From: Actinomycetaceae bacterium
Lineage (GTDB): Bacteria > Actinomycetota > Actinomycetes > Actinomycetales > Actinomycetaceae
Reading direction: 5' to 3'
NCBI GenBank assembly: GCA_030540715.1
Contig: JAUNVQ010000002.1
Location: 3,074 to 67,073 of the forward strand
DNA: 64,000 bases
This document shows positions 1-6,773 of this stretch, in pieces (within the stretch, counting starts at the first letter, position 1; each line of letters begins with the position of its first letter). A program made the position numbers and the translations under genes. The notes beneath the pieces are model-generated. The model ran no database searches and was not told where the DNA came from. It saw only the letters and a program-made list of their open reading frames with translations.

Positions 1-238
1 ACCGCCACCAAGCACCCCAAACACAACACGCCACCAAACCAACAAAAACCCAACCTCACCACAAACCCAGCCACACAACACCCAAATGCACTCGATATCC
101 ACACTCCCGCGGCGCAACAAGCTCACCCAAACGAAAAAAGCAACCAAAACACCCCCAAAAAAAACACACCCCACCAAACCCACACCGCCACCAAGCACCC
201 CAAACACAACACGCCACCAAACCAACAAAAACCCAACC
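1..238. repeat. C/A-rich repeat region with a 55-bp direct repeat
   Basis: Positions 1-55 recur exactly at 184-238, an offset of 183 bp. The region is almost pure C and A on the plus strand. It includes an A8 run at 157-164 followed by a 24-bp core (167-190) that starts CACCCCACCAA and ends CACCGCCA. Close relatives of this core lie at 14824-14847 and 56972-56995. Because copy one begins at base 1, the array may continue upstream. Frames open here are translations of low-complexity DNA and are not taken as genes. The rest of the gap to 450 holds a promoter-like site only. Confidence 0.85.
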
Positions 239-315
239 AGAATCGTGGCAATCGTCACGCTTTCTATTCAAACCACCTGCATATAGCCTTTGCATATATA
301 CAGTAAAAAACCATG

Positions 316-344
316 TTGAAACTCCTGTTACTTTCTCATAAACT
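316..344 (+). promoter_or_regulatory. possible promoter of the two-component operon
   Basis: TTGAAA (316-321) and TAAACT (339-344) are separated by 17 nt, matching sigma-70-like spacing. They lie about 107 nt upstream of the first gene of the operon. The -10 match is imperfect, and the assignment rests on spacing alone. Confidence 0.3.
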
Positions 345-450
345 ATGGTAGAAAGGTATTTGTAAGCGAAATTCCGTATCTTTACTCCGACACGTTGAAA
401 ACACATAGAATCGGAAAAAGAACGTGACTTATCCGTAGAGGAAGCGAACA

Positions 451-819
451 GTGACAAAACAACAAACTGCAATTGCGCTTAGCGTAGCAGTAGCAATCGT
501 TATTGCACTAATCGTTACTGGTCTCTATTTTTCGTCAAATAGTTCACCACGCGAAATTGGCCCAGCCATTTCCGTTACCCCTCAAGCAACCTCCACCCCA
601 AGCACTTCATCCACAGATACCAGTCAGCATTCCCCCTTATCAACACAGGACTCACTTGATATTGCTTCTCAGCGTCCTACACTTTCCACCGAGGATCCCT
701 CCAGCAATAACGATATTCCAGCTGACATCGACTCTGGCGCTACCAGCAACAACCCCAACAATTCAAGTTTTCTCACACCTTCCAGTACCAACGATACCCC
801 CCGGGGAGGAAACGAATAA
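451..819 (+). CDS. small membrane-anchored Ser/Thr-rich protein of a two-component operon
   Basis: This 122-residue protein is not recognised as a known family. Residues about 7-28 form one hydrophobic segment with no lipobox cysteine after it. The remaining 90 residues are rich in Ser, Thr, Pro and Asn with no predicted fold, as expected of an exposed extracytoplasmic tail. The GTG start is chosen because a GAGGAAG ribosome site lies just upstream. The stop codon overlaps the start of the histidine kinase gene by one base (TAATG), so the two are probably translationally coupled. Its place at the head of a sensor/regulator operon suggests an accessory or target of that system, but this is inferred only from position. 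Confidence 0.6.
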   Translation: MTKQQTAIALSVAVAIVIALIVTGLYFSSNSSPREIGPAISVTPQATSTPSTSSTDTSQHSPLSTQDSLDIASQRPTLSTEDPSSNNDIPADIDSGATSNNPNNSSFLTPSSTNDTPRGGNE

Positions 820-2657
820 TGCCTCCCGCTTCCCCACTCTCAGCACACCCATTCGAACAGAATTTTCACAGCGATACCTCCACGGCATCACCAGCGGGCA
901 AACCGTTATCTTCCAACGAAAAACGCACGGCACCATTTTCCAGTGAAACAACTGCGGTTCACCGCATTAACGAAAGCTCCCCATCACCAACATCACAAGC
1001 AACACCAGCCATGGCCACCACCAAAAGCCGACCCGCATATTCTTCAAAGGGAACGCGACCGCTGGTGTCTTCCTCACCGCATCCACACGTTACTGATTCA
1101 ACTGAGCATCAATCTCTTGAAGAATGGTCATGGCGTAAACTACTGCACCCCACAAGCCTCAGAGCACGCCTTACGGTACATATCCTTGTTTTATCTATTA
1201 TGTCTCTTCTTGTGGTAGGTCTTTTACTTCTGATCACGGGACTACATCAAGTACAAAAATCAGAATCAGAAAACATTGCTTCCCTCCACAAAGACATTCA
1301 CCGTTATGCAGAGGATGTCACAGCTGCTGATGCCGTTAAACCACTGTCAGAATCAAAACACATTCTTTATGGTTTTATTGCAGCTCAGCCTCCTATCCCC
1401 GAAAGCTCACTGTTGGGATTTATCAACGGACGTCTCAGCATGCACCAAGCCACAAAAAACATGCCTGCCTACAATGACAAACAGCTTATCGACGCGATTC
1501 GCACAACCTACACCACCGATCATGCACTACAGTTTTACGTAACCACTGACGAAACTACCTATACAGTTGCCACTATCCCACTGTCCGTTAAAGGCTCCGC
1601 CCCTGGATATTTGGCAATTGTTTTTGACCACCAGGCTAATACAGAACCAACATGGAATATGATCCGTATTTTTACCGGTGTATCACTACTGGTCATAGCA
1701 CTTATCGCTCTGATAACTTTGCAGGCATCACGACGCGTTCTTCGCCCTCTGACAGACTTACAAAACCTAACAGCCTCCGTTGTCACCGAAGAAGACCTGA
1801 CCAAACGTCTACCCGTCCAAGGTGATGCCCAGCTGCAGCATGTTGCCCAAAGCTTCAATGGCATGATCGACCGACTTCAACATGCCTTCGAGATTCAACA
1901 TAACCTCCTTAATGATGCTGGTCATGAACTGCGTACACCGCTAACTGTTGTCCGCGGACACCTGGAGCTCATGAATCCGCACAATGCCACCGAAGTTAAA
2001 CATACACGCTCGTTGGCACTGGAAGAACTCTCGCGAATGCATCGAATGACCGAAGACCTGATGACAGTTGCTACCATGAACAGGCCAGATTTTATTCAAC
2101 CCTCACTGGTTGACGTTGGCGACCTCACCGTTGATGTTTACCAGCATGCCTGTCAACTATCGAAGCACAACTGGAAACTTGCACACGTGGCAAGTGTTGT
2201 GTTGACCGCAGACTATCAACGTCTAGTACAAGCATTTTTACAGGTCTGTCAGAATGCGTCGAAGTTTTCACCCGAGGATTCCACCATTGAAATAGGCAGT
2301 CATGTTGACAAGGTAGCCCAGGTTATCAACGAACAGGGAACCCCCTTTACCACACCCCATCTTTCCCCCTCAGCAAAGAAGATAACTCCCGCCCATATAG
2401 CCGACCATTACGTCTATTTGTGGGTGCGCGACCACGGTGTAGGAATCGACCCGATAGATCAAGAAAGAATTTTTGAACGTTTCGCCCGGGTGGATCATGC
2501 CCGCCCGGGCTCCGGATTGGGATTGTCAATTGTTGATGCTATTGCGCAGGCGCATGACGGCTGGCTTGAAGTTCAGTCCGTGCCTGATGTTGGCTCGGTG
2601 TTTGCTATCGCCATTCCATTGGATGAAGAAATGTCTTTAGAAGGAGAAGTAATCTGA
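819..2657 (+). CDS. membrane sensor histidine kinase
   Basis: This 612-residue kinase should autophosphorylate on His369 in the H-box GHELRTP and pass the phosphate to the adjacent regulator. The order is: a roughly 110-residue Ser/Thr/Pro-rich N-terminus; TM1 at about 118-143; an extracytoplasmic sensor of about 140 residues; TM2 at about 282-303; a HAMP segment beginning RRVLRPLTDL; the dimerisation helix; and the HATPase domain. The ATPase domain shows CQNASKF (N-box), VRDHGVGID (G1) and GSGLGLSI (G2). A GGAGGA ribosome site precedes the ATG. The stop overlaps the regulator start (TGATG). The long disordered N-terminus ahead of TM1 is unusual, since most kinases of this class start almost at TM1. 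The stimulus is unknown. Confidence 0.92.
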   Translation: MPPASPLSAHPFEQNFHSDTSTASPAGKPLSSNEKRTAPFSSETTAVHRINESSPSPTSQATPAMATTKSRPAYSSKGTRPLVSSSPHPHVTDSTEHQSLEEWSWRKLLHPTSLRARLTVHILVLSIMSLLVVGLLLLITGLHQVQKSESENIASLHKDIHRYAEDVTAADAVKPLSESKHILYGFIAAQPPIPESSLLGFINGRLSMHQATKNMPAYNDKQLIDAIRTTYTTDHALQFYVTTDETTYTVATIPLSVKGSAPGYLAIVFDHQANTEPTWNMIRIFTGVSLLVIALIALITLQASRRVLRPLTDLQNLTASVVTEEDLTKRLPVQGDAQLQHVAQSFNGMIDRLQHAFEIQHNLLNDAGHELRTPLTVVRGHLELMNPHNATEVKHTRSLALEELSRMHRMTEDLMTVATMNRPDFIQPSLVDVGDLTVDVYQHACQLSKHNWKLAHVASVVLTADYQRLVQAFLQVCQNASKFSPEDSTIEIGSHVDKVAQVINEQGTPFTTPHLSPSAKKITPAHIADHYVYLWVRDHGVGIDPIDQERIFERFARVDHARPGSGLGLSIVDAIAQAHDGWLEVQSVPDVGSVFAIAIPLDEEMSLEGEVI

Positions 2658-3328
2658 TGACAACAATTTTAGTAGTAGAAGACGAACCTGGTATCTCAAG
2701 TTTTCTTTCAAAAGGATTAACTGCTGCAGGCTACCAAGTTACCGTTGTTGATACTGGCCGCGAAGCCATTAAAGAAGTGCTCAGCGGCGGATACTCCCTG
2801 ATGGTGCTTGATATTGGCCTGCCTGATACTGACGGTTTCGAAGTGCTGGAACAAGTACGTGGCCAAGGTTCAAAACTTCCCATTATCGTCTTGACCGCGC
2901 GTTCCTCCGTTGAGGACACGGTGTCAGGGTTAGAGGGCGGAGCTGACGACTATATGCCTAAGCCTTTCCGTTTTGAGGAATTGCTTGCACGTATCCGACT
3001 ACGTTTGAAATCGTCAAATACGGATGATGCTGCCGCTGTGACATTACTTAACGTTGGAGGGCTTCGACTAGACTTGCGCACACGACGGGCTTCTGTGGAC
3101 GGTACCCCCATTGAACTATCGTCACGTGAGTTTACGATGCTGCAAGCCTTTATGGAGCACAGCGACCAGGTACTTTCACGTGCGCAGCTTCTGGACATGG
3201 TGTGGGGCTACGATTTTGACCCTGGTTCTAATGTGGTTGATGTGTATGTGCGCTATCTACGTCGAAAGATTGGTGCTGACCGTATTGCGACGGTTCGTGG
3301 CATGGGATACAGGCTTGTCGTGAGGTAA
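2657..3328 (+). CDS. OmpR/PhoB-family response regulator
   Basis: This 223-residue DNA-binding regulator is paired with the kinase upstream. The receiver domain covers residues 1-120. It has the acidic pocket at Glu8-Asp9, the phospho-acceptor Asp52 in VLDIGLPD, the Thr switch in LTARS and the conserved Lys in MPKPF. The C-terminal winged helix (about 130-223) carries the typical LSSREFTMLQAF, VWGYDFDPGSNVVDVY and ATVRGMGYRL motifs. The start overlaps the kinase stop by one base. The operon ends at a hairpin terminator about 207 bp downstream. The target genes are not evident, though the co-transcribed membrane protein and the operon itself are natural candidates. Confidence 0.95.
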   Translation: MTTILVVEDEPGISSFLSKGLTAAGYQVTVVDTGREAIKEVLSGGYSLMVLDIGLPDTDGFEVLEQVRGQGSKLPIIVLTARSSVEDTVSGLEGGADDYMPKPFRFEELLARIRLRLKSSNTDDAAAVTLLNVGGLRLDLRTRRASVDGTPIELSSREFTMLQAFMEHSDQVLSRAQLLDMVWGYDFDPGSNVVDVYVRYLRRKIGADRIATVRGMGYRLVVR

Positions 3329-3535
3329 AGGCTGTTGCCTTCTTCAACCAGGATTAGTTCCGCATAGATGTAGCATCGGTTTGCAGCATCCATAATAGCT
3401 GGGGTGCGTGACAGTCGGCTTCCAGACACGTAGAAACTGTTTACAACGCACCTTATTGCTTGACTTTTGAGACATGGCTCCCTCCCCTCAACATAGGCGG
3501 CACTTGTTTTCTACCGCGGTAACTATCTACTTCTC

Positions 3536-3570
3536 GTGGCGGGCATGCTCTGCCCGCCACTCATTTTTCT
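3536..3570 (+). terminator. rho-independent terminator of the two-component operon
   Basis: A perfect 10-bp stem (3536-3545 with 3551-3560, arm GTGGCGGGCA) closes a 5-nt loop and is followed by TCATTTTTCT. It is the only strong terminator between the regulator gene and the next plus-strand gene. Confidence 0.85.
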
Positions 3571-3956
3571 GTGCATACTGCTAATACGGACGGTCTTTCC
3601 AAAGTTGTTATTCAACAACTCCGTGGTATTGAACGGATTCATAATGTTGTTGCAGCTCCTTGTTTTATTGTGCACATGCGTGCACCTATCACCCCCTTAA
3701 CCGCGGCGGCCAAAGGAGACACAAAACGAATTCCTTCAAAAAACCTCCCCAAAAAACCACCCTCACAACCCCACAGCGCCACCAACCCAGCAACCCAGCA
3801 CCCCACCAACCCACTAATACAGCCACCAACACCTACATATCAAAACCACAGGAAACTTTCCGCGAATACACACAACATATTTCCGTGGATGCATAATTCT
3901 CCCTGTCTGTTTATTACCCCTATCATTTACTAGGTAATTTATGACAAGATGGAAAA
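3571..3956. other. intergenic, C/A-rich repeat member, no gene seen
   Basis: The stretch 3720-3850 is C/A-rich and belongs to the dispersed repeat family (A6 at 3751-3756, then a CCCCACAGCGCCACC core ending near 3783). The two overlapping open frames here encode low-complexity Pro/Thr/Asn-rich peptides and lack ribosome sites. I see no gene in this gap. Confidence 0.6.
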
Positions 3957-4265
3957 ATGATGTCACAAAACTTACCACCCACCGGCAATCGCTACAGTTC
4001 AGAGCGTAAAAATGCAGGCCTACGATTGGTTATTGAAGCAGGACAACCTGTTGCAGATGTTTCTTGGCAACTTGGAATCAGTAAGACAACGTTACAGAAC
4101 TGGATTAATAAATGGGAAACAAACCCACAAACCGCATATACTCTTCTCACCGTCGAAAAACGTACACAATGGGAAAGTGACCAGGAAGAACTCTCCCAAT
4201 TAAGACAGGAAAACAAGATCTTGAAGAAAGAACTCGCTCTTCTTCGCAATCAGATAAATCACTAG
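3957..4265 (+). CDS. solitary IS3-type OrfA-like HTH protein (copy A)
   Basis: This 102-residue protein has the architecture of an IS3/IS150-family OrfA. Residues about 12-55 form a helix-turn-helix (RYSSERK, then VADVSWQLGISKTTLQNW). A C-terminal leucine-zipper-like coiled coil spans about 75-100 (LRQENKILKKELALL). In a live element OrfA binds the ends and is frameshift-fused to the OrfB integrase. No OrfB, DDE motif or flanking inverted repeats follow here. A paralogue lies 190 bp downstream on the same strand. It may be an IS remnant or a co-opted small DNA-binding protein. Two ATG codons are adjacent, and the first is used here. Confidence 0.7.
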   Translation: MMSQNLPPTGNRYSSERKNAGLRLVIEAGQPVADVSWQLGISKTTLQNWINKWETNPQTAYTLLTVEKRTQWESDQEELSQLRQENKILKKELALLRNQINH

Positions 4266-4454
4266 ATTTTACAGGTTCCGCTCACTCACTTGGATATGCG
4301 CACCTGTCTCCAAGCAGGATAACCGCGACAACCACTGCTACGCACCTCATATGCTCTCACAAAATCCTTACCTAGTTCCGTTGCCTCCTGTACATCACGA
4401 ACCAACCTGCATACTCCGATTAATCCAACCACCCACACATATACGAAAGGTAAC

Positions 4455-4778
4455 ATGATGCACTCAGATAAAAGTTCAGCCAACCGTAAATCCTACAGCA
4501 AAGAATTCAAAGAAGCAGCAATCAAAATGGTCATTGAATCCAATGAAACCGCAGCTGACGTGGCTCGCAAACTTGGTATCAATAGTGGAACCTTACGTCA
4601 CTGGATTAGTAGATGGCGAAGATCAGAAAAACTTGAAAAAGGACCCCTCACTCAAAAGGAATTAGCCCAATGGAAGGCTGACCTTAAAGAAATAGACAAA
4701 TTAAAGAAGGAAAATGATCTCTTCAGAAAAGAGCTTCTGACCTTACACAAACAACAATATCGTAATATCGGCAGCTAA
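4455..4778 (+). CDS. solitary IS3-type OrfA-like HTH protein (copy B)
   Basis: This 107-residue paralogue of the preceding gene has the same layout. The HTH (SYSKEFKEAAIKMV, then AADVARKLGINSGTLRHW) is followed by a charged coiled coil (KLKKENDLFRKELLTL). A GAAAGG ribosome site precedes the ATG. By eye the two copies are only about one third identical, so this is not a recent duplication. No OrfB or terminal repeats follow; the dha genes begin 130 bp later. It could act as a local regulator, but nothing in the sequence proves that. Confidence 0.7.
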   Translation: MMHSDKSSANRKSYSKEFKEAAIKMVIESNETAADVARKLGINSGTLRHWISRWRRSEKLEKGPLTQKELAQWKADLKEIDKLKKENDLFRKELLTLHKQQYRNIGS

Positions 4779-4802
4779 ATGTAGCACGATCCATTCTACA
4801 GC

Positions 4803-4830
4803 TTGACAGCACATCAGCCTGATGTAATGC
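4803..4830 (+). promoter_or_regulatory. candidate dha promoter with embedded operator palindrome
   Basis: A consensus -35 box TTGACA (4803-4808) is followed at once by a perfect inverted repeat, ACATCAG-C-CTGATGT (4811-4825). The repeat occupies the promoter spacer about 85 bp before dhaK. A TAATGC at 4825-4830 could be a weak -10. Occupation of the palindrome by a dimeric regulator would block the promoter. No T-tract follows, so it is not a terminator of the gene upstream. Confidence 0.45.
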
Positions 4831-4907
4831 CCTCTTTCTAAGAAATCTTCATGACAGTTATGTGCTTTGTCTCACGCTCTGACAAAAAATGCGGTTGAAT
4901 AGAGAGT

Positions 4908-5906
4908 ATGAAGAAAATAATTAACGATCCGAACAATGTTGTCCACGATGCTCTTCTTGGTTTCGCTGATGCACACCCTCATCTGATCACTGTTGATCTT
5001 GATTCAAAATCGGTTATCCGCGCCAATCCCAACCCTGATAAAGTTGCCATCATTTCTGGCGGCGGCTCTGGCCACGAGCCTTTACACTCGGGCTACGTGG
5101 GCAAGGGGATGCTTGATGGCGCATGCTGCGGTGAAGTCTTTACGTCTCCGGAGCCACAACAGATGATTGATACAGCTCATGCCTGCAAAAGCACAAAAGG
5201 CGTCCTCTTTATCATAAAAAACTACACGGGTGACGTGATGAACTTTGAGATGGCTCAAGAAATACTGGAGACGGAAGCAGATTTTCCTGTACGTTCCATG
5301 ATTGTTGACGATGATGTTGCCGTCAAGGATTCTCTGTACACGGCAGGTCGGCGTGGTGTTGGGGGTACGATTTTTGTTGAGAAAATCGCTGGTGCTGCAG
5401 CTGAAAAAGGTATGTCCTTACAGGAAGTCAGCGATATTGCGGTGAAGGTAAATAAAGCGTCACGCTCTTACGGCATCGCTTTGACCTCGTGTACTGTTCC
5501 AGCAGCCGGCAAACCCACCTTCCAGCTGGAAGAAAACGAGATAGAGCTGGGAATTGGTATTCACGGTGAACCTGGCCGCGAGCGTGCTTCGCTGTGCGAT
5601 GCCACATACCTTGCCGAAAAAATCGTGACACCCATTCTTGAGGATATGGACTTCTTGGGTGAACCAGTGATTGCTCTGCTTAACGGCATGGGAGGGACAC
5701 CACTTCTGGAGCAGTATATTTTGTGGGGTGAAATCTCAAATCGCTTGCGAATTGCGGGAGTGGATGTTCAGCGCGTACTGGTTGGCAACTATATTACATC
5801 TCTTGAGATGGCTGGCGCATCGCTTTCACTGTGCAAGGCCGATGACCAGATGCTTTCACTGTGGGATGAACCTGTGTCTACCGTCGCCATGAAGTGGGGG
5901 AACTAA
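4908..5906 (+). CDS. dhaK: PTS-dependent dihydroxyacetone kinase, DhaK subunit
   Basis: DhaK binds dihydroxyacetone covalently and presents it for phosphorylation by ADP-loaded DhaL, giving dihydroxyacetone phosphate for glycolysis. The 332 residues match the usual subunit length. Visible landmarks are GGGSGHEPLHSGY with His56, Asp109 in YTGDV, and the substrate-binding His219 in GIHGEPG. These positions correspond almost exactly to His56, Asp109 and His218 of the E. coli protein. A GAGAG ribosome site lies close to the ATG. dhaL starts one base after the stop. The presence of dhaM downstream shows this is the phosphoenolpyruvate-dependent type, not the ATP-dependent single-chain kinase. Confidence 0.97.
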   Translation: MKKIINDPNNVVHDALLGFADAHPHLITVDLDSKSVIRANPNPDKVAIISGGGSGHEPLHSGYVGKGMLDGACCGEVFTSPEPQQMIDTAHACKSTKGVLFIIKNYTGDVMNFEMAQEILETEADFPVRSMIVDDDVAVKDSLYTAGRRGVGGTIFVEKIAGAAAEKGMSLQEVSDIAVKVNKASRSYGIALTSCTVPAAGKPTFQLEENEIELGIGIHGEPGRERASLCDATYLAEKIVTPILEDMDFLGEPVIALLNGMGGTPLLEQYILWGEISNRLRIAGVDVQRVLVGNYITSLEMAGASLSLCKADDQMLSLWDEPVSTVAMKWGN

Positions 5907-5907
5907 G

Positions 5908-6564
5908 TTGGCTTTACCCAGTGAATTTATCTATTTGTGGATGCAGGGGGCTGCCACCGACCTCATCGCAAATAAAGACTACCTTACCAGCCTTGACGCG
6001 GCTATTGGCGATGGCGACCATGGTATCAATATGGCTCGCGGTGCTCAAGCTATTGCTGCCATCGACCGAAAGGATTACACATCGGAGCAGGGTTTTGATG
6101 CAGGTTCGTACCTTAAGAAAGTCGGCATGATATTGGTGTCTCACGTTGGTGGCGCATCTGGCCCTCTGTACGGTACGTTTTTCCTACGCATGGGCGCAAC
6201 CATTGGCCCACATCCCATTGATCTACCTCTTTTCGCAAAAGCTGTTCTGGCTGGTGTAGCTGGGTTGAAGGCACGAGGAAAAGCTGAGTACGCCCAGAAA
6301 ACCATGGTTGATGTATGGGAACCTGTTTCGCGTTGTGTGGCAGAGGCAGCTGACAGGGCCCCTGGTGAGGGGATCTCTGTTTTGGAGGACGCCTTAGCGG
6401 CTGCTGTGTCAGTTGCGCGTAAGGAGGCCGAAGCTACTGTTGACCGTATTGCAACGAAGGGGCGGGCTTCTTATCTTGGTGAACGCTCAAGGGGAACAAT
6501 GGATCCAGGGGCGGCTTCCTCGATGATCATTATCAATGCTGTTTATCGTGCTTCTAAAGGCTAA
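5908..6564 (+). CDS. dhaL: PTS-dependent dihydroxyacetone kinase, ADP-binding DhaL subunit
   Basis: DhaL carries the tightly bound ADP that is rephosphorylated by DhaM and then phosphorylates substrate on DhaK. At 218 residues it has normal length. The Mg/ADP site is visible as AIGDGDHGINM. HVGGASGPLYGTFF and YLGERSRGTMDPGAAS complete the nucleotide pocket. The chosen start is TTG at 5908, two bases after the dhaK stop, with the GTGGGGG at the end of dhaK as ribosome site. No other start keeps the whole N-terminus. The spacing implies co-translation with dhaK. Confidence 0.96.
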   Translation: MALPSEFIYLWMQGAATDLIANKDYLTSLDAAIGDGDHGINMARGAQAIAAIDRKDYTSEQGFDAGSYLKKVGMILVSHVGGASGPLYGTFFLRMGATIGPHPIDLPLFAKAVLAGVAGLKARGKAEYAQKTMVDVWEPVSRCVAEAADRAPGEGISVLEDALAAAVSVARKEAEATVDRIATKGRASYLGERSRGTMDPGAASSMIIINAVYRASKG

Positions 6565-6773
6565 GATATTACTTTATCTGATCATTCAGACAAGTTCAGC
6601 AAACCTGACGACATCGTCTAATAACGAATGCAATATCTTCCCATCACCCCAAATACAATCAACCAATCCACGTCGCAAAGAATTCAATAACTTCCCAGTC
6701 AAGAGTTCTCTGCTCAACCTCGTTACATAGAGCCGCTATCCTACTTTCAAAATGGAAATGTGAAAGGAACACC

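Noticed and set aside
86..472. Overlapping open frames on both strands in the C/A-rich left edge
   Set aside because: They translate low-complexity repeats, lack ribosome sites and conflict with the supported gene at 451.
3571..3933. 120-codon plus-strand frame after the operon terminator
   Set aside because: It consists largely of Pro/Asn/Thr repeats from C/A-rich DNA, with no ribosome site.
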